Counted from the first letter of the stretch, positions 27,898-36,460 are shown. The stretch: 64,000 nucleotides of DNA from Allobosea sp. (GCF_030695125.1 NZ_JAUYTP010000073.1:62001-126000), one strand, 5' to 3'. A program made the numbers and translations. The notes: generated from the sequence alone by a model not told the origin.

Positions 27898-29079
27898 TCA
27901 GGCATCGCGCCACTGGTAGAGCCAGCCGTAGCGGCGGCTCAGCCCGTCTCCGCCCAGCCGCCGCAAGGCGAGATCGCGCCCGATGCTGAGCGGCCAGCCG
28001 AGATGGAAGGTCCGGCCATTGCTGCGGCTGGCCTCCTGCACGCGCGCGACGCGGGCCGCGCGCGTGGTCGCGTAAGCGGCCATCGCGGCGGGGACGCCGC
28101 GCGCGCCCTCCGCCTCCAGGGCCTGCGCGAGGAGGCGCGCCAGAACGGCCGCATCCTCGATCGCGAGCGAGGCCCCCTGCGCCAGGAAGGGCAGGACGGG
28201 ATGGGCCGCATCGCCCAGAAGCGCGATCCGGCCGCGCGCCATCGCCGCCGGCTTGCGATCGAACAGCGACCAGACCTGCCAGCCGCTCGCCGCGGCGGAC
28301 AGCGCGCGCAGGTCCGGCGAGGCGCCCGCGACATGCTGCGCCAGCACGGCGGCATCGCCCTCGCGCGTCCAGCCCTCGCGCGCCTCGCTCGCCCGTCGGA
28401 CGATGACGAGATTGGTCTGGTGCCCGGCGGCGACCGGATAATGCACGGCATGGCGACCCGGGCCGAGATGGAGGTTGACGCGCGGCGTGCCGGTCGCTCT
28501 TGCCGGCGCCAGCGCGCGCCAGGCCTCGAAGCCGGTGAATACCGGGGGCGAGGCGTCGCCGCTCAGGTCGCGCACGCGGGACCAGAGGCCGTCGGCGCCG
28601 ATGAGCCCCAGGCCATGGAAGCTCTCCCACTGGCCGTTCTGGCCGGTCAGCGTCGTCGAGACGCCGGTCTCGTCCTGCGTGATCTCGTCGACGCCGCGGC
28701 CGATGACGAGGCGGATATTGGGCATGGCGCGGGCCGCATCGAGCAGGACCGTATGCAGGTCGTTGCGCTTGAGCGCGCGGTAGGGCGTTGTCAGCCGCTC
28801 GGGATGCGACGGCATCTCGAGCAGCGCGCGGCCATCGTTCCAGCGGCGGATGACGAGGCCATGCGAACTGACGGCGACGCGCTTGAGCGGCAGGGTCAGG
28901 TCGAGACCATCGAGCACGCGGCCGGAATTGGGGCTGATCTGGAGGCCGGCGCCAAGTTCGCCGAAGCCGGTGCGCTTCTCGATAACAGTCGCGGCGATGC
29001 CGCGCCGCGCCAGAGACAGCGCCATCGTCAGCCCGCCGATGCCGGCACCGACGATCAGGAAATGGGGAGAAGAGACCAA
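27898..29079 (-). CDS. FAD-dependent aromatic-type monooxygenase
   Basis: A 393-residue flavoprotein of the UbiH/salicylate-hydroxylase class. The dinucleotide fold is FLIVGAGIGGLTMALSLARRG, GADGLWSRVRD is the mid-domain motif, and IALLGDAAHPVLPFLAQGAS is the second FAD site. Such enzymes hydroxylate aromatic or quinone precursors with NAD(P)H and O2; the substrate is unknown. The start is a TTG at 29079, chosen because the Rossmann strand begins seven residues later; no ATG fits. The zf-CHCC gene is upstream on the same strand at 113 bases. Confidence 0.87.
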   Translation of the reverse strand: MVSSPHFLIVGAGIGGLTMALSLARRGIAATVIEKRTGFGELGAGLQISPNSGRVLDGLDLTLPLKRVAVSSHGLVIRRWNDGRALLEMPSHPERLTTPYRALKRNDLHTVLLDAARAMPNIRLVIGRGVDEITQDETGVSTTLTGQNGQWESFHGLGLIGADGLWSRVRDLSGDASPPVFTGFEAWRALAPARATGTPRVNLHLGPGRHAVHYPVAAGHQTNLVIVRRASEAREGWTREGDAAVLAQHVAGASPDLRALSAAASGWQVWSLFDRKPAAMARGRIALLGDAAHPVLPFLAQGASLAIEDAAVLARLLAQALEAEGARGVPAAMAAYATTRAARVARVQEASRSNGRTFHLGWPLSIGRDLALRRLGGDGLSRRYGWLYQWRDA

Positions 29080-29191
29080 AACGAGGCTTTCGCAACCGAA
29101 TCAGGATGGGCGCGTCCGCCCCTCTGAAAGCGCGCCGGTGAGGATCCGCGTGCCGGGCGCGGGCTGGTCCTTCGTCCCACGGACGGCGGTG

Positions 29192-29446
29192 TCAGGCGGC
29201 GGCCTGCGCCGTCTCGTGATGGGCACATTCGGGCGGCGAGCAGGTCCCGGCCTTCAGGGTCGCGTCGAACTTGTAGAGCGTCGAGCAGTAGGGGCAGACG
29301 ATCTCATGGTCGGCGCCCATGTCGAGATAGACATGCGGGTGGTCGAAAGGCGGCTTGGCACCGATGCACATGAATTCGCGCGCACCTACATGGATGACGG
29401 CGACGCCCTTGTCGTTGTGGAAATGCGGAATGCCGTGATCGGCCAT
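29192..29446 (-). CDS. zinc-finger (zf-CHCC) protein, NDUFS6-like
   Basis: An 84-residue protein with the CHCC zinc pattern: Cys and His in FMCIGAKPPFDHPHVYLDMG and the pair in EIVCPYCSTLYK. Alphaproteobacterial homologues correspond to the NDUFS6 accessory subunit of respiratory complex I. The start at 29446 (MADHGIPHFHNDKG) is preferred to a longer frame from 29479. No nuo genes are in the window. Confidence 0.9.
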   Translation of the reverse strand: MADHGIPHFHNDKGVAVIHVGAREFMCIGAKPPFDHPHVYLDMGADHEIVCPYCSTLYKFDATLKAGTCSPPECAHHETAQAAA

Positions 29447-29519
29447 GATCGTCGCTCTTGCTTCGTGATGTCGGCGCAAACTATCGCGCCGGGAGGCCTG
29501 ACGCCAGTGCGCGATTGTC

Positions 29520-30503
29520 TCAGCGCGGTGCCTCAGGACGCAGGCAGGCCTTGGCCAGCGCGGAGACCCGCTCGCGCTGCGTCGGATCGAGGGTGTCGGT
29601 CAGCGTCTCCCGCCAGAGGCTCTCGCGTTTCAGCGAATCGACCGTGCAGGCGCAGAGCCGCTCGCAGGTGTCCGTGCCCAGCGGACCCGTCCCGCAGCTG
29701 CGCTGGCAGGAGAGCATGAAGCCGCGCTCCTCCGACATCGGCTGCGGCGGGTTCAGCTGAAGCGCGAGCATCAGCGCGCCGATGAAGACCGGCTGGTGGA
29801 CGAGATAGACCAGCAGGCTGTGCCTTCCGCCCCAGGTAATGATCCGGGCCGGCAGGGAGGCCGGGCGCCAGGCGGCGAGGCGGCTGCCGGCGAGGCGCGG
29901 CAAAGCGAGCCGCGCCAGCACCATCCCTGAGAGCACGCAGCCGAACCAGGGGAAGACCGGCACGAAATCCGCCGTCACGATCGGCGCACGCGAGAAGCCG
30001 AGCCAGGCGAGCCAGGGCTCATCGAGCAGCGGATGGGCGACGAGAAAGGGCAGGGCAAAGGCGATGATGGCCGCGCCCGCGACCGCAACGACCGGCAGCC
30101 GCAGGAAGGGCAGTGCTAGCACGCTGCCGAGCGCGACATGGTGGAGGATGCCGAAGAAGATGAAGCTGCGCGGCATCGCGAAAAAGGTCGCGATGGTCAC
30201 CAGCGCGGCCGCGCTGGTGACCATCGCGAGGCGCTTCAGGAAGGCGGGGCGGTTCAGTCCGTCGCGTGTCGCCAGCACGAGGCTCACTCCGACCAGCGTC
30301 AGGAAGGAGCCGGCGATCAGCCGCGCGAACCAGCGCCAGCCGGGCTCGGCAGGGACATCGGTCTCGATCAGGCCGAAATAGGAGAGATCATAGGCGAAGT
30401 GGAAGACGAACATCGCCAGAAGCGCGAGGCCCCGGGCGAGGTCGACGGCCTCCAGCCGCAGGCGCGGCGAGGGGGCGGCAGGAGGAGGCGGGACGGCGCT
30501 CAT
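29520..30503 (-). CDS. DUF1624/heparan N-acetyltransferase-like membrane protein with Cys-rich tail
   Basis: About 327 residues. The opening RLEAVDLARGLALLAMFVFHF and the following eight or so transmembrane segments identify the DUF1624 (HGSNAT-like) acyltransferase superfamily, probably moving an acyl group across the inner membrane. After the last segment (HSLLVYLVHQPVFIGALM) comes a C-terminal tail of about 80 residues with six Cys (MLSCQRSCGTG, then DTCERLCACTVD), unusual for this fold. The ATG at 30503 has AAGG upstream. The coding region carries a 42-bp perfect palindrome at 30188-30229. Confidence 0.82.
   Translation of the reverse strand: MSAVPPPPAAPSPRLRLEAVDLARGLALLAMFVFHFAYDLSYFGLIETDVPAEPGWRWFARLIAGSFLTLVGVSLVLATRDGLNRPAFLKRLAMVTSAAALVTIATFFAMPRSFIFFGILHHVALGSVLALPFLRLPVVAVAGAAIIAFALPFLVAHPLLDEPWLAWLGFSRAPIVTADFVPVFPWFGCVLSGMVLARLALPRLAGSRLAAWRPASLPARIITWGGRHSLLVYLVHQPVFIGALMLALQLNPPQPMSEERGFMLSCQRSCGTGPLGTDTCERLCACTVDSLKRESLWRETLTDTLDPTQRERVSALAKACLRPEAPR
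30188..30229. repeat. 42-bp perfect palindrome inside the DUF1624 gene
   Basis: Two 21-base arms with no spacer are exactly complementary, centred between 30208 and 30209 on GCGGCCGC and including GGTCACC/GGTGACC. Both strands therefore encode the same short peptide, MVTSAAALVTIA, in their open frames. The reading frame of the membrane protein runs through it without a break. Confidence 0.97.
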
Positions 30504-30599
30504 GGCGCCCTTCATAGGCAGGCTGCGCTGCGGCCGCTACCCAAGCCGGGGCGTTGGTGGCATGGGAGAGCGCAATTCCCGCGACGGTAACGGACCGCC

Positions 30600-31367
30600 A
30601 TGCAGAGCTTCTCTTCCGACGGCGTCAGCCTCGCCTATGTCGATCTCGCGCCCACCGGCGATGTCGACCGCCATGCGACGGTGGTTCTGGTCCATGGCTT
30701 CGGCTCCAGCCACATGGTCAACTGGGTCAACACCCAATGGACGAAGACGCTGACCCATGCCGGCTACCGCGTCGTCGCGCTCGACAATCGCGGCCATGGC
30801 CAGAGCCAGAAGCTCTACGAGCCGGCCGCCTACTCCTCCCAGATCATGGCCGAGGATGTCCGCCGGCTGATGGACCATCTCGCCATCCCGCGCGCGGCGG
30901 TGATGGGCTATTCGATGGGCGCCCGCATTTCCGCCCATCTGGCGCTGGCGCATCCGCAGCGGCTGACCGCGCTCCTGCTCGGCGGGCTCGGCATCCATCT
31001 CGTCGAAGGCGTCGGCCTGCCGCTGGGCATCGCCGACGCGATGGAGGCGCCCTCGCTCGATGGCCTGACCGACCCGATGCAGCGGATGTTCCGCGCCTTC
31101 GCCGAGGCGACCAAGAGCGATCTCGCGGCGCTCGCCGCCTGCATTCGTGGCTCGCGGCAGACGCTGAGCGCAGCCGAGGTCGGCCGCATCGCGGTGCCGA
31201 CGCTGGTCAGCGTCGGCACGACGGACGACGTCGCGGGCTCCGGCCCGGCGCTGGCGTGGTTGATTCCGGGGGCGGAGGCCTTCGACATCCAGGGCCGCGA
31301 CCACAACCTCGCCGTCGGCGACAAGAGCCACAAGCAGGCGGTGCTCGATTTTCTGTCGCGTTTGTGA
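30600..31367 (+). CDS. alpha/beta hydrolase
   Basis: A 255-residue alpha/beta-hydrolase. The oxyanion region is VVLVHGFGSSHMVNWV, DNRGHGQSQK follows, the nucleophile elbow is VMGYSMGARIS (Ser), the acid is probably in SVGTTDDVAGSG, and the His is in GRDHNLAVGDKSHK. The HGFGSSxxxNW form resembles esterases and lactonases of this fold, but no substrate can be named. No signal peptide. It is divergent from the DUF1624 gene. Confidence 0.88.
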   Translation: MQSFSSDGVSLAYVDLAPTGDVDRHATVVLVHGFGSSHMVNWVNTQWTKTLTHAGYRVVALDNRGHGQSQKLYEPAAYSSQIMAEDVRRLMDHLAIPRAAVMGYSMGARISAHLALAHPQRLTALLLGGLGIHLVEGVGLPLGIADAMEAPSLDGLTDPMQRMFRAFAEATKSDLAALAACIRGSRQTLSAAEVGRIAVPTLVSVGTTDDVAGSGPALAWLIPGAEAFDIQGRDHNLAVGDKSHKQAVLDFLSRL

Positions 31368-31544
31368 GGTCGCGGCGAGACGGTTCGAAAACCGCCTGCC
31401 GGCAATGGGTTGGCGGCCGCTTTTGACAAAGTGAATCCGGCGCACCACATCCGGAACCGCATGCGGCTCGCAAACAGCTTTGGCGTCGATGCCGCCTCGG
31501 ATGCTAAGATCGGCATCGACGAAAGACTTTCGCGGAGAACAATC

Positions 31545-32393
31545 ATGTCGTCAGGACGCTCCGTCGTCGAAGCCCGCGACCCCAAGAGCGGGCTCGAACG
31601 GCTTGACCCCGTCTGGTCCCGGCTGCGGCGCGAGGCTGAGGCCGCGGTCGCCGCCGAACCGGCGCTGGGCAGCCTGATCGTCGCCTCCGTGCTCAACCAG
31701 CCGGGCTTCGAGGCGGCGGTGGGCCACCGCGTCGCCGCCCGGCTCGGCCACCCCGCGGTGACGGCGGATCTGATCGAACAGGCCTTCGCCGAGGCGCTCG
31801 CCGCCGACGAGGCGATCGGCGCCGGCATGCGTGCCGATGTCGTCGCCGTGCTCGATCGCGACCCGGCCTGCTACCGCGTGCTCGAGCCGGTGCTCTTCTT
31901 CAAGGGCTTCCATGCCCTGCAATGCCACCGGCTGGCGCATTGGCTGTGGCGGCGGGACCGGCGCGATTTCGCGCTGTATCTGCAGAGCCGCGCCTCGGAG
32001 GTGTTCCAGACCGACATCAACCCGGCGGCCGTCATCGGCAAGGGCATCTTCCTCGACCATGCCACCGGCCTCGTCGTCGGCGAGACGGCGGTGATCGAGG
32101 ACGACGTCTCGATGCTGCACAGCGTCACGCTCGGCGGCACCGGCAAGCAGGGCGGCGACCGCCATCCCAAGATCCGCAAGGGCGTGCTGCTCGGCGCCGG
32201 CGCCAAGATTCTCGGCAATATCGAGGTCGGGCAGTGCTCGCGCGTCGCGGCGGGCTCGGTCGTGCTGGCTTCTGTGCCGCGCAACAAGACGGTGGCGGGT
32301 GTGCCGGCCAAGGTGGTCGGCGAGGCCGGTTGCGCCGAGCCCGCGCGCTCGATGGACCAGATCCTCGGCGGCGATTGCGGCTCCTATATCTAA
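31545..32393 (+). CDS. cysE: serine O-acetyltransferase
   Basis: A 282-residue left-handed beta-helix acetyltransferase making O-acetylserine for cysteine synthesis. An N-terminal helical domain (residues 1-150, KGFHALQCHRLAHWLW) precedes hexapeptide repeats with DINPAAVIGKGIFLDHATGL and the catalytic His region, then HSVTLGGTGKQGGDRHPKI and NKTVAGVPAKVV. The C-terminal tail ends in Ile, as needed for binding to CysK. The start at 31545 follows GGAGAAC. Confidence 0.96.
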   Translation: MSSGRSVVEARDPKSGLERLDPVWSRLRREAEAAVAAEPALGSLIVASVLNQPGFEAAVGHRVAARLGHPAVTADLIEQAFAEALAADEAIGAGMRADVVAVLDRDPACYRVLEPVLFFKGFHALQCHRLAHWLWRRDRRDFALYLQSRASEVFQTDINPAAVIGKGIFLDHATGLVVGETAVIEDDVSMLHSVTLGGTGKQGGDRHPKIRKGVLLGAGAKILGNIEVGQCSRVAAGSVVLASVPRNKTVAGVPAKVVGEAGCAEPARSMDQILGGDCGSYI

Positions 32394-32436
32394 GGCTGGC
32401 GGCCTCAGCGCAGGCCCGCTCGTGATGTTGAAACAC

Positions 32437-32577
32437 GCGGTCGTCCCGGGCTTGACCCGGGACCCATTCCGGAACCTCACCGGGACGCGCTCCGGAATGG
32501 ATCCCGGATCTCCGCGGAGTTTATCCTTGGGCCGATCGAAGATCGGACCCGAGGGCTTCGTCCGGGATGACACGCGT
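32437..32577. repeat. dispersed CGTC(A)TCCCGG-type palindromic repeat
   Basis: The interval between cysE and the LysR gene contains nested complementary arms: TCCCGGGCTTGACCCGGGA, then ATTCCGGA...TCCGGAAT with GGATCCCGG, and the end TCCGGGATGACACG. This is the dispersed extragenic repeat common in Rhizobiales, transcribable as a large hairpin. Related copies lie at 54352-54452 and 60893-60997. It may also act as the cysE terminator. Confidence 0.7.
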
Positions 32578-32599
32578 TTCCCTGGAGAGACCGGCAGTC

Positions 32600-33490
32600 C
32601 TACCCCTGCGCGACCAGCCAGGTGGCGATCTCGGCCTGGCGCGGATGCGGGCGCTCCGCCGTCGCGGGCGCCACTGTCAGCCGCTCGCTGAGCGGCAGCG
32701 GCGGCTGGAGGGGCGCGACCAGCCGGCCCTGCGCCAGGAGCGGCGCAACCAGCGAGAGCCGCCCCATCAGCACGCCCGAGCCCGTCAGCGCCGCATCCAG
32801 CGCCAGGCTGTAGAGCGAGAAGCGCGGGCCGCGCGTCGGATCGAGGGCGCGCGGTGCCCCCGCATGAGCGAGCCAGCGCGCCCAGTCGCTCTGCCAGACG
32901 GCATCGTGCAGCAGAGTCTGGCCGGCGAGATCGGCGGTCGAGCTAAGGCGTTCCGCCAGCGCTGGCGCACAGACCGGCAGGATCGCGTCCTCGCCCCGCA
33001 GCGTCAGCGCTGGCGGGCCTGAACCCGGCTCGCGGTAGAAGATCGACAGATCATGCGGCTCGCGGCGCGGATCGGGCGGCGCCTCCATCGCCGAAATCGA
33101 CACCTGCAGATCCGGCCAGGCGCGCTGCAAGGCGGGCAGGCGCGGCGAGAGCCAGAGCTGCGCGATGCAAGGCAGGGCCGCGATGGTGAGTGCGCGCTGG
33201 CTCTCGCTTTCGCGCAGGCTCTGGGCGGCCTGGGCCAGGATGTCGAAGCCGCGCGTCAGCCGGGGCAGCACCTCGCGGGCGGCGACCGTCGGCACCACGC
33301 CCTGCGGCAGCCGGCGGAACAGCGGCAGCCCCAGAGCGGCCTCGAGCTGGCGGATCTGCTGGGTGACGGCGCCGGGCGTGACGCTGAGCTCGGCGGCGGC
33401 CTCGGTGAAGCTTTCGAGACGCGCCGCCGCTTCGAAAGCGCGCAGCGCCTTGAGCGAGGGCAGGCGGGGGCGGGGCGGCTTGACGGCCAT
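32600..33490 (-). CDS. LysR family regulator, GcvA-like
   Basis: A 296-residue LTTR. The N-terminal winged helix is LPSLKALRAFEAAARLESF, TEAAAELSVTPGAVTQQIRQLEAA, GLPLFRR, the GcvA/AmpR subgroup form. The effector domain runs from about 95 to the end. It is divergent from the SHMT-like gene, with a perfect inverted repeat between them, and so is the likely activator of that gene. The effector is probably an amino acid or related compound, by inference from the target. Confidence 0.9.
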   Translation of the reverse strand: MAVKPPRPRLPSLKALRAFEAAARLESFTEAAAELSVTPGAVTQQIRQLEAALGLPLFRRLPQGVVPTVAAREVLPRLTRGFDILAQAAQSLRESESQRALTIAALPCIAQLWLSPRLPALQRAWPDLQVSISAMEAPPDPRREPHDLSIFYREPGSGPPALTLRGEDAILPVCAPALAERLSSTADLAGQTLLHDAVWQSDWARWLAHAGAPRALDPTRGPRFSLYSLALDAALTGSGVLMGRLSLVAPLLAQGRLVAPLQPPLPLSERLTVAPATAERPHPRQAEIATWLVAQG

Positions 33491-33544
33491 GGAAGCGTCC
33501 GGCGGGAGGCTGAGATTTTCTCCGCCTTCGCGCGACGAATACTC

Positions 33545-33566
33545 GTTTGCGCCAGGCGGCGCAAAC
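33545..33566. promoter_or_regulatory. inverted repeat, probable LysR operator
   Basis: GTTTGCGCC and GGCGCAAAC, perfect nine-base arms with a four-base spacer, lie 55 bases upstream of the LysR start and about 50 bases upstream of the SHMT-like start. Position and dyad symmetry suit the recognition site of a divergently encoded LysR regulator. Confidence 0.65.
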
Positions 33567-33618
33567 CGCTCCTATGGCCTCAGTTTCAGACAGGCCCCGG
33601 CGGGGCGGGAGAATGGCG

Positions 33619-34941
33619 ATGACGGCACTGGGCAGGCGCGACTGGGTTCCCGCCGCGAGCGAGGATTACGTGCTCGCCATCGCCGGCGGCGTCAGCGGCC
33701 AGCCGCTCGACGCCATCGAGGCCCGGCTTTCGGCGCTGACGACGGAAAACCGCAACATCCACGAGCGCGACTGCTTCAACCTCAACCCCGCGACCAATGT
33801 GATGAACCCGCGCGCCGAAGCGGCGCTGGCGTCCGGCCTCGGCGCGCGACCCTCGCTCGGCTATCCCGGCGAGAAATACGAGATGGGTCTGGAGGCGATC
33901 GAGCAGATCGAGATCATCGCCGCCGAGCTCGCGGCCGAGGTTTTCGGCGCCAAATATGCCGAGATCCGCGTGCCCTCTGGCGCCATCGCCAATCTCTACG
34001 CCTTCATGGTCGCGGCCAGGCCCGGCGACTGCATCATCGCGCCGCCGCCCTCGATCGGCGGGCATGTCACGCATCACGGCGCCGGCGCGGCCGGGCTCTA
34101 CGGCATCGTCACCCATCCGGCCCCGGTCGACCCGGTCAACTATACCGTCGATGTCGCACAGTTGCGGGCGGATGCGCTGCGGCTGAAGCCGAAGATGATC
34201 ACCATCGGCGCGAGCCTGAACCTCTTCCCGCATCCGATCCGCGAAATCCGCGCGATTGCCGACGAGGTCGGCGCGCTCGTGCTGTTCGACGCGGCGCATA
34301 TGTCGGGGATGATCGCCGGCCAGGCCTGGCAGCAGCCGCTGGAGGAGGGCGCCCATCTGATGACGATGAGCACCTATAAGAGCCTCGGCGGCCCGCCCTC
34401 GGGGCTGATCGTCACCAATGACGCCGCCATCGCCAAGCGGCTCGACGCCATCGCCTATCCCGGGCTGACGGCGAATTTCGACGCGGCCAAATCGGCTTCG
34501 CTCGCAATCACGCTGCTCGACTGGAAGGCTTTTGGCCGCGATTACGCGCAGATGATGGCCGCTACCGCCAAGGCGCTGGCCGAGGCACTCTGCGAGCGGC
34601 AGATCCCGGTCTATGCGCGCGAGCGCGGCATCACCACCTCGCACCAGTTCGCGATCGAGGCCCATGCCTATGGCGGCGGCCAGGCGGCGGCGCAAAAGCT
34701 GCGCGCCATCAACATCCTGAGCTGCGGCATCGGCCTGCCGCTGCCGGAGGTGGCGGGAGACGTCAACGGCCTGCGGCTCGGCACCCCCGAAATCGTCCGC
34801 TTCGGCATGACCCCCGCCGACATGCCCGAACTCGCGGCCTACATCGCCGAGGGGCTCAACGGCTCACGCCCGGCGGAGGCGATCGCGCGGGAAGTGACGG
34901 CGTTCCGGGGGCGGTTCCGGGAGTTGTGTTTTATGCGGTGA
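33619..34941 (+). CDS. SHMT-like PLP enzyme (atypical glyA paralogue)
   Basis: A 440-residue fold-type I PLP enzyme related to serine hydroxymethyltransferase. Landmarks are RDCFNLNPATNVMNPRAEAAL, LGYPGEKYEMGLEAIE, the cofactor Asp region VLFDAAHMSGMIAGQAWQQP, and the Schiff-base Lys in MTMSTYKSLGGPPSGLI, where normal GlyA has TTTTHKTLRGPRGG. The divergence suggests an alternative aldol reaction such as alpha-methylserine/D-alanine hydroxymethyl transfer or beta-hydroxy-amino-acid cleavage. Control by the adjacent GcvA-like regulator points to inducible amino acid catabolism. The ATG at 33619 has GGGAG seven bases upstream; 33613 is an alternative. Confidence 0.85.
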   Translation: MTALGRRDWVPAASEDYVLAIAGGVSGQPLDAIEARLSALTTENRNIHERDCFNLNPATNVMNPRAEAALASGLGARPSLGYPGEKYEMGLEAIEQIEIIAAELAAEVFGAKYAEIRVPSGAIANLYAFMVAARPGDCIIAPPPSIGGHVTHHGAGAAGLYGIVTHPAPVDPVNYTVDVAQLRADALRLKPKMITIGASLNLFPHPIREIRAIADEVGALVLFDAAHMSGMIAGQAWQQPLEEGAHLMTMSTYKSLGGPPSGLIVTNDAAIAKRLDAIAYPGLTANFDAAKSASLAITLLDWKAFGRDYAQMMAATAKALAEALCERQIPVYARERGITTSHQFAIEAHAYGGGQAAAQKLRAINILSCGIGLPLPEVAGDVNGLRLGTPEIVRFGMTPADMPELAAYIAEGLNGSRPAEAIAREVTAFRGRFRELCFMR

Positions 34942-35189
34942 GGGGGAGGGGCAGGACCAACCTTTCCCCAGCTTCGGGGCCGGACAGCCGTGACGGGCGC
35001 GGGTCGGCTCATCGGTCAAACCGCGGTGTCTGCCGCAGAACGAGGCGTTTGATCTCCGGATTTCGGCGCATTGATCGGCCTCGATAGAGACTTATTCAAG
35101 TCCGTGGCAAGCGCGTGGCCAGCGCTTCGCGCTTCCTCTCGCGCGACAGATTCGTTCAACCGCCCTGATTCACAACCTAAGCCATGTCA

Positions 35190-35942
35190 TCATGCCGCAG
35201 ACGCTCGCTCTAGCACTCCATCGTCCTGGCCGGCTTCAATGACCCGAGCGGGCGCAAGAAGCGTAAGTTTAGTTCCTAGTGCTGCCTTGCTTCTCACGAA
35301 AGCGACAATCTTCGGTGCGCTGTCGAGGCGAGAAATGTCATGGAACGCAGTTGCCGCTTTATTGATCGAGTGAGGGTGCGCGCTGACGGCCTGAAACACC
35401 GTTGAATGCCCGTGCTGCGTTACGACAGCGGTCATAGGCCACGAAGTCGTAGACTGACCCAACACATCAGGCTCTGGCTTCACGTTTGGCTCGCCAAAAA
35501 GAGCAGTGAGGCGCGTCGTTAACTCACTGGACAGCGTGCCTTCGTCATCATCGAACGCGTGTTCCGCGATCCGCTCGATCGTCCGCCATGAAGCGAGCCC
35601 GACATCCATGATGCCGCGCTCAAGCTCTTCTCTCGTTACGTCAGTAAAGAGAATCCGATCCGCGATATGCACGTCGAGCGCTTCGGCAAAACGCTTTGCT
35701 GTCTTCGTGAAAACCTTTCCTGCGCCCATGTCTTCGACTTCGCGGAACGCAAAGCCGGCATCGCTCACGCGGAACCCGAAGCTCGTTTGATCGACACGGA
35801 CCGTGACACTCGACCCCTCATGGCAGACGAGTGGAAGGCTGACGTAAAATATGCCGTTACGATTGCGAAGGCGCACAAGGTCCCTGACGGCTGATTGAAC
35901 CGCCGCTTCGGCCTCTGGTGTCATGGCGCTTACGTTTATCAT
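35190..35942 (-). CDS. accessory protein of unknown function (second gene of two-gene module)
   Basis: A 250-residue soluble protein. Residues 30-110 (VTVRVDQTSFGFRVSDAGFA, then MGAGKVFTKTAKRFAE) resemble the short beta-rich DUF1828-like domain from which phage and toxin-antitoxin-linked proteins are known, but the match is from memory and weak. Residues 175-250 form a second region ending LTLLAPARVIEAGQDD. Its ATG overlaps the upstream gene's stop by four bases (ATGA), so the pair is coupled. Base composition is lower in GC than the surroundings (31 of 60 G+C at 35641-35700), a sign of recent acquisition. Function not assigned. Confidence 0.75.
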   Translation of the reverse strand: MINVSAMTPEAEAAVQSAVRDLVRLRNRNGIFYVSLPLVCHEGSSVTVRVDQTSFGFRVSDAGFAFREVEDMGAGKVFTKTAKRFAEALDVHIADRILFTDVTREELERGIMDVGLASWRTIERIAEHAFDDDEGTLSSELTTRLTALFGEPNVKPEPDVLGQSTTSWPMTAVVTQHGHSTVFQAVSAHPHSINKAATAFHDISRLDSAPKIVAFVRSKAALGTKLTLLAPARVIEAGQDDGVLERASAA

Positions 35943-36460
35943 GATCGAAACAGATCGTACACCCAATTCGGGGTGGGAACAACGCTTATGTTGTTGATTC
36001 TAAAGTAACTTCCAACAAAGGAGCGAAGTTCGTCAAACGTTTGTAGAGGCTGAGAAATCGGTTCCGCGCACGGCAATTTCCCCTTCTTCATTCGCTGTTC
36101 GCCTTCAATCCAATTGGCCTCAAAGGTATGAAGGTGCGTGGCTGGGACGCGCTTACCTGCCCATTGACCAGAGCACTTTTTGCGGAGGTTTGAATGGCCG
36201 TCCTGAAGCGAGCGCCAGTCTAGCCGGCAAAGCCTGATACGGCGGGTTCCGGCATAGTCGTTGACCGCCATTTCAAACGTGACGTGCTCGTCTGGGTGGT
36301 GCGCGTAAGTACCACCAGTCAGAATAAGCCCCGATTCTGTTATACCGTCGATCTCCAGAGGCACGGCGAAACGCATGTATCCATCGCTCGGATCGGGTAC
36401 GGTCCATTTTACGCCAATGGGGATGGTCTTCTCAGCGTAAAAGAGACTTTTGAGTGCCAT
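35939..36460 (-). CDS. accessory protein of unknown function (first gene of two-gene module)
   Basis: A 173-residue protein without signal peptide or membrane segments. Notable segments are PLEIDGITESGLILTGGTYA, FEMAVNDYAGTRRIRLCRLD, and a His-rich stretch PATHLHTFEANWIEGEQRM, followed by FDELRSFVGSYFRINNI. The ordered His, Asp and Glu residues could be a metal or nucleotide site, but this is speculative. It starts the two-gene operon and is lower in GC than its neighbours. I do not recognise a characterised family. Confidence 0.72.
   Translation of the reverse strand: MALKSLFYAEKTIPIGVKWTVPDPSDGYMRFAVPLEIDGITESGLILTGGTYAHHPDEHVTFEMAVNDYAGTRRIRLCRLDWRSLQDGHSNLRKKCSGQWAGKRVPATHLHTFEANWIEGEQRMKKGKLPCAEPISQPLQTFDELRSFVGSYFRINNISVVPTPNWVYDLFRS

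Noticed and set aside
30600..31367. RutD-like alpha/beta hydrolase
   Set aside because: Only the general fold is shared, and it is not near rutB; substrate left open.
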